Below the pieces are notes generated by a model, which was not told the origin of the DNA, did not search any database, and saw only the letters and a program-made list of their open reading frames with translations. This document shows, piece after piece, positions 28,442 to 37,295 of a DNA stretch of 64,000 nucleotides. Within the stretch, counting starts at the first letter, position 1. Each line of letters opens with the position of its first letter. Location of the stretch: positions 3,472,001 through 3,536,000 of the forward strand of contig NZ_JAUSXV010000001.1 in NCBI RefSeq assembly GCF_030816295.1. The letters are read 5' to 3'. The DNA is from Microbacterium natoriense. Its GTDB lineage: Bacteria; Actinomycetota; Actinomycetes; Actinomycetales; Microbacteriaceae. Position numbers and translations under genes: made by a program.

Positions 28442-28714
28442 ATGCCCACCTACGCCTATGCCTGCACGTCGTGCGGCCACCAGTTCGACGCTGTCCAGAG
28501 CTTCGCCGACGACGCCCTCACCGTCTGCCCCGAGTGCGGAGGAGCGCTGCGGAAGCAGTACGGATCGATCGGTGTGACCTTCAACGGCTCCGGCTTCTAT
28601 CGGACCGACTCGCGGGCGAAGACTGGCGGATCGACGGATGCTTCGGCATCATCGAAGACGGAATCGTCGACAGGAGCCAAAAAGGCGCCCGCCTCGGCTC
28701 CGGCCTCGTCCTGA
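28442..28714 (+). CDS. FmdB-family zinc ribbon protein
   Basis: A 90-residue protein. The first 45 residues form a putative zinc ribbon with two CxxC pairs ('CTSCGHQF', 'CPECGGAL'). They are followed by 'VTFNGSGFYRTDSR' and a low-complexity Ser/Ala/Lys tail. The family is named for putative regulatory proteins, but the function is not established. The ribosome binding site is GAGGA. It lies between 5-FCL and mscL. Confidence 0.92.
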   Translation: MPTYAYACTSCGHQFDAVQSFADDALTVCPECGGALRKQYGSIGVTFNGSGFYRTDSRAKTGGSTDASASSKTESSTGAKKAPASAPASS

Positions 28715-28742
28715 GGTCCTCGATCTGTTTGGGGGAGTTTCT

Positions 28743-29150
28743 GTGATCCAGGGATTCAAAGAGTTCATTCTCAAAGGCAACGTCATCGACCTCGCCGTCG
28801 CCGTGGTCATCGGCGGTGCGTTCACCGCGATCGTCAACGCGGTGGTCGCCAGCATCATCAACCCGCTGGTCGCCCTGTTCTTCGAGGCCGACGCCGCGGG
28901 CAAGTTCGGCCCGACCATCACCGGCATCTACGGCCAGAAGGTGACGTTCCCGCTCGGCGACCTCATCACGGCGATCATCAGCTTCCTCGCCGTCGCGGTC
29001 GTCGTCTACCTCGCCTTCGTGATGCCCATGAACGCCTACAAGGCGCGCAAGGCCGCCAAGAACCCGATCGCCGAGGAAGCCGCAGAGGCCACCGAGGGCG
29101 AGCTCCTCGCCGAGATCCGCGATCTGCTGAAGCAGCAGCGCAGCGCCTGA
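28743..29150 (+). CDS. mscL: large-conductance mechanosensitive channel
   Basis: A membrane-tension-gated channel that releases solutes on hypo-osmotic shock. 135 residues. The N-terminus 'GFKEFILKGNVIDLAVAVVIGGAFTAIVNAVVASIINPL' is the amphipathic helix plus pore-lining TM1, the second helix is 'LITAIISFLAVAVVVYLAFV', and the C-terminal bundle helix is acidic/basic. The start is GTG 28743 with GGGGGAG upstream. Open sequence further upstream is in frame but belongs to the FmdB region and is not MscL-like. Confidence 0.95.
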   Translation: MIQGFKEFILKGNVIDLAVAVVIGGAFTAIVNAVVASIINPLVALFFEADAAGKFGPTITGIYGQKVTFPLGDLITAIISFLAVAVVVYLAFVMPMNAYKARKAAKNPIAEEAAEATEGELLAEIRDLLKQQRSA

Positions 29151-29163
29151 TCCGCACTCCCGG

Positions 29164-29194
29164 ACGCCCGCCCTCTCATCGAGACGGCGGGCGT
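29164..29194 (+). terminator. terminator after mscL
   Basis: ACGCCCGCC (29164-29172) pairs with GGCGGGCGT (29186-29194), with a further CTC/GAG pairing inside the loop. Confidence 0.6.
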
Positions 29195-29200
29195 TCTGCG

Positions 29201-29386
29201 TCAGTAATGGGGCGGGACGTCCTGGCGCAAGCGGTCGTCGTTGGGGCCTTTTCCTTCGGATGCCACAGCGGGACGCTCCGGCTTCTCACCCGTTTCAGGT
29301 TCCGGGTCGGTACCGGGCACGGGCGTCAGACGGGCTCTGCGCGAGCCCGCGACGCGCACGATGCGCTGCTCGCCGTTCTCGGTCAT
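29201..29386 (-). CDS. small hypothetical protein downstream of the helicase-like gene
   Basis: A 61-residue charged protein starting 'MTENGEQRIVRVAGSRRARLTPVPG' and ending 'GPNDDRLRQDVPPHY'. Its ATG lies one base after the stop of the helicase-like gene, so it is probably translated by re-initiation. The middle is Pro/Glu-rich and likely disordered, and the C-terminal 'NDDRLRQDVPPHY' looks like a short conserved motif. Its frame does not resemble a shadow of any other gene. Function unknown; it may assist the upstream protein. Confidence 0.6.
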   Translation of the reverse strand: MTENGEQRIVRVAGSRRARLTPVPGTDPEPETGEKPERPAVASEGKGPNDDRLRQDVPPHY

Positions 29387-29387
29387 C

Positions 29388-32300
29388 TCAGCCGTCGATG
29401 GGGTCGATCGGCTGGGTGTCGTTCTCGGCACGAGGGGCGGACGCCGAGATCCCCAGCACCTCGGCGATCCGGGTGGCAGCAGTCGCAGGATCGCTGTACA
29501 GATCGAAGGCGTGCACGCGCACGTAGTGCCAGCCGAGCCGACGCAGCACGTGCGGACGAAGCCGCAGCGTCTCGCGGAGCGACTCGCCACGGGACTCGGG
29601 ATCGGACTCGATCACCACCGCCTTGCCCCTGTGCTGAGCCACGAGCGGCAGGAGTCCGCGGTAGTCGACGTCGACCGAGGCGCCCAGTCGCCGCAGCTCC
29701 CGGGCGAGGGCCAGGGTGAGCGGATCGGCGAGATCCTCGAGACGCGCCTCCCGGCTGCGTGTCGCGAGGCCGCCGAGGATCGACATCAGCGTGGCCGCAC
29801 CGAACTCCAGACGCCCGTCGTCGAACGCAGACGGGCGGATCGACGAGACGATCACCATCGAGCGGCGTGCCCGGGTCATCCCGACAGTGAGCAGCCGCTC
29901 GCCGTCCGGCGTGGACAGATCGCCGAAGTCGCTGAGCACGCGGCCGTGCTTGGTCAGGCCGAAGCCCAGCGAGAAGATGACGCGATCACGGCTCTCCGCC
30001 ACGGACTCCTCGAGCGTGAGCACCGCGAAAGGCTCGGCGGTGTCGCGCCCCACGAAGTCGGCGACGTCGGACCGCCCGGCGAACGCGGAGGTCACGGCGG
30101 CGCGCACGCGCTCGGCGTGGCGGGCGCTCGCGGTGACGACCATGAGCGACTCGTCCGGTCGATGAACGGCGTGCTCGACGACCAGCGTCACCACCCGTGC
30201 CACCTCGGCATCCGGGCTCTCCACCGCGCCCGAGACGGGGTCGGGTGCGCCCGTGCCGCCCTCGACGTAGTCCACCGTGAGGCTGCCGCGTCCGAGATAG
30301 GAGCCCGCCCAGGGCAGCGAGACGATCTCGCCGCCGTAGAAGGCGTCGTTGATGAGCTCGACGAGGTCCTCTCCCCCGGCGCGATAACTGCGCGTGAGGG
30401 TCATGACAGGCAGGAGCTCGGAGAGGCGCTCGAACACGGATACCTCGTCGAACGGCACCTCGGCCTCCCAGGACGGACCGGGGTCGACGGCGACGTGGAA
30501 GGGTTTGGGCTTCTGCGTGACCGGATCGCCGAACGCGACGACCTGGCGAGCACGACGGATCGCCGGCGTCGCCTCCGCAAGGTTGATGGCCGCGGCATCG
30601 ACCAGCAGCACGGTATCGAACTCGACCGAATCGGGGATCTCGGGGACCAGGTACGGCGAGGATATCCACACGGGTGCGAGCGCATTCACGAGAGTGGGGG
30701 CCGCGCTGACGATCTCCGCCGTGGTGGTGCCCGCCTGCTTCAGGGCGCGGCGCAGGTTCTGAGACTCGTGGGGCTCGTCGACGATCGCGATCTTCCACTG
30801 GTTCGCCAGCTGCCATGCCAGCAGGGGCCCCGCCGCCGCGGCGTGCGCCTCATCGACGAGGCGGAAGTCGCGCTCCAGGCGGTCGACGACCGCGGTGTTC
30901 GCGCCCAGCAGCGCGCGGTCGTCCTGCAGCGCGCGCTCGAGCAGCGACTGCCACCACGCGAATTCGAGCTCGTCGCCCACGCGGGCCTCGGACACGTGAC
31001 GCACCGAGAGCTCGGCGAGAAGCGGGCCGATTCCGAGTTCCTCGAGCCGGTCGCGCAACTGCGCGCGCTCGACCAGATTGTCGAACACGTCTGACTTCGC
31101 CGCCGAGCCCGGCGAGCGTGCGCACGAGCCGCGCGACGGGAAGGGAGGAGAGAGGTTCGCGGCGGCCGAGCGCCGCATCGAGCTCGGCGAGTTCCGCATG
31201 CACGCGCTGCCATGAGGCGTACACCTCGGCGAGCCCGAGCGGAACCTCCGGCGCGACACCCGCGTCGACGCAGCGCTGCCACTGGGTGCGCTGGGTCTGG
31301 ATGCGCAGCAGTGCCTCATGCATCTCGGTCACGTGCACGCCGGGGCGCACGTACTCCTTCGCGAGCTTGCGCAGACGGCGACGGTTCGCGCCCGACATGC
31401 CCGGTGCGTCGCGGCGCGAGCCGTGGGCCTGGATGAGCTCGCCGAGCGGTCGCTCGAACACGGTGGGGCTGAACCGGTCGAGCGAGTCGCGGATGCCCTG
31501 CAGCAGTCGCAGATACTCGCCCAGTTCATCGATCGTCGCGAACGGACGCATATGCGTCTGCGCGATCAGCGCATATCCCCGCTCGAGCAGGGCGGGAACG
31601 CTCGTGGAGTGCAGGCGGCCCGCCAGCTCGTGCGCCGAACGGGCGGCCTCCGTGCTGCTGAAGGTGACGCCGTACCACGGGGAGTCGTCGGGTCCGAAGC
31701 GGAACTCGCCGAGCCGTGCGGCGTGCGCGAGGGCTTCGGATGCCGCTGAGCGGTCGCCGGAGAGCCGGCGCAGCGTGTCGGTGCTGAGCCGGGCGGTGGT
31801 CGACGGGGGCTGCGGCAGCGAAGCCAGCCGGGTGAGGTGACGCGTCGCGTCGAGCACGGATGCACCGGTTCCCTGCACGTCGCTCGTGAGCGCCTTGCGG
31901 TAGTCGCGGAGCACGGTGCGCAGTCTCACCAGCGCATCATCGACGTCGCTGACCTTGGGAGCCGTGGCCTTCTCGTTGCGTCCGATCGCGCGGACCAGGT
32001 CACGGCGGACGCCGGCGGTCGAGACGGCGAGGCTGTCGAGGCCGATGCCGGAGAGACGATGGCGGACGCCGTCGAGGGTCGATCTCCTGGCCGAGACCAC
32101 GAGCACGCGCCGGCCGGCGCGCACCAGCTCGCCGAGCGCGTTGATGACGGTCTGCGTGCCGCCTGTGCCCGGAAGCGTCGCCACCGTCAGCGAGTGGCCG
32201 GCGGCGATCCGGGCCAGCACGGCCTCCTGCTCGGCATCCGCATCGAGCAGCAGGTTGTCGGATGCCGGGGCTCGATCGTCCGGGCCGGTGTAGCGGGGCG

Positions 32301-33099
32301 CAGGGCGAGCAGCCGTGACCTGCTCGCGGTCGCCGACGTGGCCCGCGAGCGCATTGAGCATGACGTTGTCGAGGTTGCGGGTGTCTCGCGACATCGCTCC
32401 CCCGACATCGGCGAACACCGATACGACCAGTCGCGGCTGCACGGAGAAGGTCTCGATCGAGCGCGCGGTCGCGCGCAGGCTGTCGATCACAGGCTGAGGC
32501 TTGAAGATGCCCCCGTCATAAGCGAGAGCCGCGAGCGCTGCCGCATCGATCGTGATTCCGAAATGCTCGCGCGCGATGCGCACGAGCTCCGGGTTCACCT
32601 CGAAGGCGCCCTGGAGTTTGAGCTCGAAGTCCGAGTGGTGCCGTCGGATCGCGAGCGGTCGCAGCAGCACAGGAGCGGCGAAGTCCGCCCCGCCGATCTT
32701 CCAGCCGGCCACGCCGACGGCGAGGTGCACGGCTTCGATCCCCCGCACGGTGCGCAGTTCGGTGTTCTTCGCCGTGATGCGCTCGGCTGCGAGACGCGCG
32801 GTGCGCAGCCCCACTTCGTCGCGGAACAGGTTCGACAACAGCGTGGACTTGCCGGTGATGAACTGCGGGAGGCTTCCGGGGTGCGCCTTCGAGATGTCGA
32901 TTCCCGAGGAGGCGGTGTCGCGGAAGGCGACGAGCGGCGAGGGTCCGCCGAGATCCGCGGCCTCCGCTCTCAACCGCGTGCGCTCGGCCTCCGCCGCATG
33001 CGCGACATCGATCCCGGTAGCGGACCCGTTCAGCTCGCCGAGGGTCACTGAGGCGTCCGTCGCCGCTTCTTCCGCAGCCTTGCCATCACGTCGCCACAC
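29388..33099 (-). pseudogene. helicase-like / REase-like (MTES_1575-type) protein, frameshifted
   Basis: One gene in two frames. Residues from GTG 33099 to about 31100 form the N-terminal part, and the frame then shifts at about 31095-31101 into the rest, ending 'QPIDPIDG'. The span is 3712 nt, one base more than 1237 codons. The parts are a DUF4011-like N-terminus, an SF1-helicase-like core and a C-terminal restriction-endonuclease-like domain ('AVVIESDPESRG...LGWHYVRVHAFDLYSDP'). The Walker A lysine is glycine (PGTGGTQT, codon 32158-32160) and the Walker B glutamate is alanine (VDAAA, 30594-30596), while motif IV 'TLTRSYRAGGEDL' and motif VI 'VGMTRARRSM' are kept. Sequencing error, decay or a real frameshift are all possible. 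Confidence 0.75.
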
Positions 33100-33105
33100 C
33101 CTCTC

Positions 33106-33111
33106 ACCCTA
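33106..33111 (-). promoter_or_regulatory. -10 element of the helicase-like gene
   Basis: TAGGGT on the minus strand, 6 nt before GTG 33099. No Shine-Dalgarno. Confidence 0.4.
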
Positions 33112-33288
33112 CGCGCGACACGCCGCGGGCGACGGTATCCCCGGCGGGTTTCACGGGAATCCCCGTGCTGAGCGGGACATCTGCCGGTCCGAACGACTCG
33201 TCCTGCACGGATGTCTTGTCCGGAAGAGTCTTCCCCCGATCTCGGGCGCCGGCCCCCAGGGGCAGGAGGCGCGCGTCAGGATAGGGGC

Positions 33289-33807
33289 ATGACCTACCGC
33301 TACGACTTCGCGCCGACACCGTTCGGCGACGCCCTCGCGGTCTTCTCCGACGAGGGGATCGTGAGCTTCGACCTGTCAGAGACCGCCGACCCGTCGGTGC
33401 CATGGCTGCTCGAGGGCATCTCCTCGCGCCTGCGCGCGATGCCCGAGCCCGACCCCGGCGCCGCAGACGAACTCGCCCACCTGCTCGACGCGTACTTCGA
33501 TGGCGAGCGCGTGCGGTTCGACGAGCACCTCCGGCTCGACTGGCGCCTGGCAGACGGGTTCGCGTTGGCCGCGCTGCAATCGATCTGCACGATCGAATGG
33601 GGCGAGACCCTCAGCTACGGCGAGGTCGCCGTGCTCACCGGACACCCCGGAGCCGCGCGCGCGGTGGGCACGGCCTGCCGGCTCACGCCCTTCTCGATCA
33701 TCGTTCCTGTGCACCGCGTCATCCGCTCCGATGGCACACCGGGGCACTACGGCGCGCATCCGGAGCGCAAGAGGTATCTGCTCGATCTCGAAGCGCAGCG
33801 CCGATAG
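33289..33807 (+). CDS. Ogt/MGMT-family protein lacking the active-site cysteine
   Basis: A 172-residue relative of O6-alkylguanine-DNA alkyltransferase. The C-terminal domain is clear: 'GETLSYGEVAVLTGHPGAARAVGTACRLTPF' (helix-turn-helix) then 'IIVPVHRVIRSDGTPGHYGAHPERKRYLLDLE'. The invariant PCHR motif reads PVHR, with Val141 at the acceptor cysteine, and the preceding conserved Asn is Thr. It therefore cannot transfer alkyl groups in the normal way. It may be an alkyltransferase-like DNA-binding protein (ATL, usually PWHR) or a degenerate copy. It is divergent from the helicase-like gene. Confidence 0.88.
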   Translation: MTYRYDFAPTPFGDALAVFSDEGIVSFDLSETADPSVPWLLEGISSRLRAMPEPDPGAADELAHLLDAYFDGERVRFDEHLRLDWRLADGFALAALQSICTIEWGETLSYGEVAVLTGHPGAARAVGTACRLTPFSIIVPVHRVIRSDGTPGHYGAHPERKRYLLDLEAQRR

Positions 33808-33810
33808 ACG

Positions 33811-33847
33811 ACGCGGACCCCGGTGTGTAGGCCGCCGGGGTCCGCGT
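33811..33847. terminator. terminator between convergent ogt-like and actP genes
   Basis: 13-bp perfect stem: ACGCGGACCCCGG pairs with CCGGGGTCCGCGT, with an 11-nt loop. No T-run. Confidence 0.65.
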
Positions 33848-33863
33848 GCTCCGCCTGTCCGCC

Positions 33864-35498
33864 TTAGTGCTCCACCGCCTTCTCGGCGCCGAATCCGGTC
33901 AGCGAGCGAACCTCCATCTCCGCCGCGAGCTGCCTGGATTCCTGAACCGAACTCGTGATGGTGCCCAGCCAGCCGAGCAGGAAGCCCAGAGGGATCGACA
34001 CGATGCCCGGGTTGTTCAGCGGCCAGACCGCGATGTCGATGCCCGGGATCATCGCCGTCGGCGATCCGGAGAAGACCGGAGACAGCACGATGAGGATGAT
34101 CGCGGCTCCGAGACCGCCGTACATGCTCCATACCGCACCGCGGGTGTTGAAACGGCGCCAGAACAGCGAGTACAGGATCGTGGGAAGGTTGGCGGAGGCT
34201 GCGACCGCGAAAGCCAGCGCCACCAGGAAGGCGATGTTCTGCCCTTGCGCCCCGATTCCGCCGAAGATCGCCAGGATGCCGATCACGATCACCGTGCGTC
34301 GTGCGACGCGCACCTCGCCGTTCGGATCAGCCGCCACCGGGTTGCCCTCCGCATCTCTGCGGCCCTTCTGGATCACGTTCGCGTAGATGTCGTGCGCGAA
34401 CGAGGCGGCGGCCGTGATCGTCAGCCCTGCGACCACCGCGAGGATCGTCGCGAACGCGACGGCCGAGATGAAGCCCAGCAGGATCGGCCCGCCGAGCTTC
34501 AGGGCCAGCAGCGGAGCGGCAGAGTTCGGCCCGCCCGGTGCGGCGGCGATGACGTCGGCTCCGACCAGAGCACCGGCCCCGTACCCGAGCACGAGCGTGA
34601 GCAGGTAGAAGCCGCCGATGAGCCAGATCGCCCAGACCACCGATCGACGCGCCTCCTTCGCAGTCGGCACCGTGTAGAAGCGCATCAGCACGTGCGGCAG
34701 GCCCGCCGTGCCGAGGACGAGCGCCATGCCCAGTGACAGGAAGTCGAGCGGGTTCGCGCCGTACTGCAGACCCGGTCCGAGGATCGCATCGCCCTTCGGG
34801 GAGTTCGCGACGGCGGACTCGAGCAGGCCGTTCAGGCTGAAGCCGTTGATCGCCAGCACCCACAGCGTCATCGCGAGGGCGCCCGCGATCAGCAGGATCG
34901 CTTTCACGATCTGCACCCACGTGGTGCCCTTCATCCCGCCGATCAACACGTACACGATCATGAGGATGCCGACCACCGCGATCACGATCGACTGCCCCAC
35001 CCGCCAGTCGATGCCGAGCAGCAGCGAGACGAGGCCGCCGGCTCCTGCCATCTGCGCCAGCAGATAGAAGAAGCACACCGCGAGAGTCGTGATCGCCGCC
35101 GCCATGCGCACGGGGCGCTGCTTGAGCCGGAACGACAGCACATCGGCCATGGTGAACTTGCCCGTGTTGCGCATCAATTCGGCCACGAGCAGCAGCGCGA
35201 CCAGCCAGGCCACGAGGAATCCGATCGAGTACAGGAAGCCGTCGTACCCGTTGATCGCGATGGCTCCGCAGATGCCGAGGAAGGACGCGGCCGACAGATA
35301 GTCGCCCGCGATTGCGAAGCCGTTCTGGGGACCTGTGAAGGAGCGGCCTGCGGCGTAGTAGTCGGCGGCCGTCTTGTTGTTGCGGCTGGCTCTGATCACG
35401 ATGAACAGCGTCACCGCGACGAAGGCGACGAAGATCGAGATGTTGAGGATCGGGTTGATCTCGAGGTCGACCGGTGCGGCGGCATGCACGACGATCAT
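33864..35498 (-). CDS. actP: cation/acetate symporter (SSS family)
   Basis: A sodium:solute symporter, 544 residues with about thirteen membrane helices. The ActP-type sequence 'DYYAAGRSFTGPQNGFAIAGDYLSAASFLGICGAIAINGYDGF' follows the first helix, with 'VLIGGMKGTTWVQIVKAILL' and 'AGLPHVLMRFYTVPTAKEARRS' in the core. Its start overlaps the stop of a DUF485 gene (ATGA), the usual YjcH-ActP partner arrangement. The expected substrates are acetate, propionate and other short monocarboxylates. A divergent GAF-LuxR regulator is next to the operon. Confidence 0.93.
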   Translation of the reverse strand: MIVVHAAAPVDLEINPILNISIFVAFVAVTLFIVIRASRNNKTAADYYAAGRSFTGPQNGFAIAGDYLSAASFLGICGAIAINGYDGFLYSIGFLVAWLVALLLVAELMRNTGKFTMADVLSFRLKQRPVRMAAAITTLAVCFFYLLAQMAGAGGLVSLLLGIDWRVGQSIVIAVVGILMIVYVLIGGMKGTTWVQIVKAILLIAGALAMTLWVLAINGFSLNGLLESAVANSPKGDAILGPGLQYGANPLDFLSLGMALVLGTAGLPHVLMRFYTVPTAKEARRSVVWAIWLIGGFYLLTLVLGYGAGALVGADVIAAAPGGPNSAAPLLALKLGGPILLGFISAVAFATILAVVAGLTITAAASFAHDIYANVIQKGRRDAEGNPVAADPNGEVRVARRTVIVIGILAIFGGIGAQGQNIAFLVALAFAVAASANLPTILYSLFWRRFNTRGAVWSMYGGLGAAIILIVLSPVFSGSPTAMIPGIDIAVWPLNNPGIVSIPLGFLLGWLGTITSSVQESRQLAAEMEVRSLTGFGAEKAVEH

Positions 35499-35842
35499 GA
35501 TTGCGCCTGCGCCTTCTCGAGTTCTTCACGGATCTCGGTGGCGATCGGATCCAGTCTTCTGTTCGCGAATGACACGTACCACATGGTGATGGCGAATGTC
35601 GTGACGAACTGTCCCAGTCCGAAGAGCAGCCCGACGGTGATATCTCCCCACACTCGTTGCGCCATGAAGTCGCGCGCGAATGCTGCGAGCAGCACATATA
35701 CGAAATACCAGACGAGGAAGAACGCCGCGAGCGGGAAGATGAATGATCGTTGTGTGCGTTTGAGAGTGCGGAAACGCGGGGATTCCTCGACCGCGATGTA
35801 GTCGATCGATCCCGCGTCCGTTGAGGGATTCTGTTCGTTCAT
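35495..35842 (-). CDS. DUF485 membrane protein (YjcH-like partner of ActP)
   Basis: A 115-residue protein with two membrane helices ('FIFPLAAFFLVWYFVYVLLAAF' and 'DITVGLLFGLGQFVTTFAITMWYV'), a conserved 'FRTLKRTQRSFIFP' before the first and 'NRRLDPIATEIREELEKA' after the second. DUF485 genes are almost always upstream of actP-type symporters. The start is ATG 35842 with AGGAGG four bases upstream. It overlaps actP by 4 bp. Confidence 0.92.
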   Translation of the reverse strand: MNEQNPSTDAGSIDYIAVEESPRFRTLKRTQRSFIFPLAAFFLVWYFVYVLLAAFARDFMAQRVWGDITVGLLFGLGQFVTTFAITMWYVSFANRRLDPIATEIREELEKAQAQS

Positions 35843-35872
35843 GGGGCCTCCTTGCCACATGTGCTTCCGTCT

Positions 35873-35892
35873 CTCGCGAGCGACCTCGCGAG
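35873..35892. promoter_or_regulatory. twin palindromes CTCGCGAG-N4-CTCGCGAG
   Basis: Two perfect 8-bp palindromes 12 bp apart start to start, in the 110-bp gap between the DUF485-actP operon and the GAF-LuxR gene. They lie directly before TAGGGT (35896-35901), a possible -10 of the regulator. They are a candidate operator. Confidence 0.45.
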
Positions 35893-35952
35893 TGGTAGGG
35901 TCGACGCTACGAAATGGGGGCACGATGTCGTCACCCCCGGAAGTAGGTAGTC

Positions 35953-36810
35953 GTGAGCAGCCCGCAGGGGATGGAATCCGAGGCGGAACTCGTCGCCCGC
36001 GCGGTGCGCGAGCTCGCTCAGCGCACCCGCTTCCCGGTGGCCTTCGGCGGTCTTGTCGACGACGGTGTCGTGAGCGTCACGAGCATCTTCGGCAACCGCA
36101 CGCGCGCCCTCGACGGGCTCAGGGTCCGGCCCGAGCGCGGTCTCGGTGGGCGGGCGATGATGGAGCAGCGCCCGCGGATGACGAGCGACTACGGCTCCTC
36201 CCGGCAGATCACGCACGACTACGACGGCTTCGTGCTCGGTGAAGGCCTGCGGACGCTGCTGGCGCTGCCGATCGTCGTAGGAGGGCGACCCCGCGGAGTT
36301 CTGTACGCAGGCGCCTGGGAACAGACTCCGGTCGGCGGGGTGACGACGGCTCCCGCGATGCAGATCGCTCAGGCCGTGGCCGACGAACTCCGTATCCGCG
36401 ACGAGGTCGATCGTCGACTGCGCACCATCACTCCACCCGCTGATGCCGTGGCCCCACCGCAACGCGAGGAGCTGCGGGAGAGTTTCGCAGAACTGCGCAG
36501 CATCGCGGCGGCGGTCGACGACACCGATCTGCGTGCGCGCATCGCCGGAGTGGAGGCGCGTCTGGTCGCGCTCGCCGGCGACGCGCATCCGACCGCGACA
36601 GGCCCCATCCCGACCGTCCATCTCTCTCCCCGCGAGACCGACGTTCTCGCGTGCGCGGCGCTCGGAGCGACCAATGCCGAGATCGCGGCTCAGCTCGGGC
36701 TCCGAGAGGGAACGGTGAAGGCGTACCTCGGTACCGCGATGTCGAAGCTCGACGCGTCGACCCGCCATTCAGCCGTGGCGAAGGCTCGGCGCGCCGGTCT
36801 GCTGCCCTGA
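35953..36810 (+). CDS. GAF-domain LuxR-type transcriptional regulator
   Basis: A 285-residue regulator with an N-terminal GAF-like sensor ('VSVTSIFGNRTRALDGLRVRPERGLGGRAMMEQRPRMTSDY' to about residue 135) and a C-terminal LuxR helix-turn-helix near residues 220-280 ('LSPRETDVLACAALGATNAEIAAQLGLREGTVKAYLGTAMSKLDA'). There is no receiver domain, so it probably senses a small molecule directly. It is divergent from the acetate-uptake genes. The GTG start at 35953 is uncertain; ATG 35971 is an alternative. Confidence 0.88.
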   Translation: MSSPQGMESEAELVARAVRELAQRTRFPVAFGGLVDDGVVSVTSIFGNRTRALDGLRVRPERGLGGRAMMEQRPRMTSDYGSSRQITHDYDGFVLGEGLRTLLALPIVVGGRPRGVLYAGAWEQTPVGGVTTAPAMQIAQAVADELRIRDEVDRRLRTITPPADAVAPPQREELRESFAELRSIAAAVDDTDLRARIAGVEARLVALAGDAHPTATGPIPTVHLSPRETDVLACAALGATNAEIAAQLGLREGTVKAYLGTAMSKLDASTRHSAVAKARRAGLLP

Positions 36811-36860
36811 TCCGCCCAGTCCCTGCCCAGCGCCGATTGCTACCATGGGCATCGGTCGGC

Positions 36861-36927
36861 GAACCCCGGCCCCGGACGAGGCAGACCAGTACCCGGTGAG
36901 CGCAAAGACTGGTCCGAAAGGACCATC
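36861..36927 (+). ncRNA. guanidine-III (ykkC-III) riboswitch
   Basis: CCGGACGAGG (36872-36881), then GACCAGT (36884-36890), ACCCGGT (36891-36897), a purine-rich AAAG segment and ACTGGTC (36908-36914). Order and conserved words match the guanidine-III class, and the 7-bp GACCAGT/ACTGGTC stem pairs perfectly although its bases differ from the classic example I remember. GGTCC (36911-36915) can instead pair with GGACC (36920-36924) across a GAAA loop, hiding the ribosome binding site AAAGGA. Ligand binding would therefore free translation of the downstream guanidinium exporter gene. Confidence 0.85.
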
Positions 36928-37254
36928 ATGTCGTGGATCGTTCTCGTCGTCTCCGGAATCCTCGAGGCCGTCTGGGCGACGGCTCTCGGAAAATCCGACG
37001 GCCTGACCAAGCTCTGGCCGAGCGTGATCTTCTTCGTCGGCCTCGCCGCGTCGATGTTCGGTCTCGCATTCGCCATGCGCGATATCGCAACCGGCACCGC
37101 GTACGCCGTCTGGGTCGGAATCGGCGCAGCCCTCACTATCGTCTGGGCGATGATCACGGGCGACAGCGAGATCTCCTGGCTGCGCATTCTTCTGCTGATG
37201 GGATTGGTCGGCTGCATCGTCGGGCTCAAGCTGATCGACCCCGGACACAAATAG
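36928..37254 (+). CDS. gdx: SMR-family guanidinium exporter (Gdx/SugE type)
   Basis: A 108-residue four-helix small multidrug resistance protein that exchanges guanidinium for protons. The essential Glu13 is in 'SGILEAVWATALGKSDGLTKLWP', and 'TAYAVWVGIGAALTIVWA' is the SMR signature. The lysine in 'ATALGKSDG' and the compact sequence fit the Gdx subtype rather than EmrE. A guanidine-III riboswitch sits directly upstream, which strongly supports the role. The ribosome binding site AAAGGA is five bases from the ATG. Confidence 0.95.
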   Translation: MSWIVLVVSGILEAVWATALGKSDGLTKLWPSVIFFVGLAASMFGLAFAMRDIATGTAYAVWVGIGAALTIVWAMITGDSEISWLRILLLMGLVGCIVGLKLIDPGHK

Positions 37255-37282
37255 AATTCTTGGCGCAATAGTGAATTCCGAC

Positions 37283-37288
37283 TAATGT
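37283..37288 (+). promoter_or_regulatory. -10 element of lsr2
   Basis: TAATGT, 7 nt before ATG 37296; no ribosome binding site. Confidence 0.4.
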
Positions 37289-37295
37289 CGGATTC

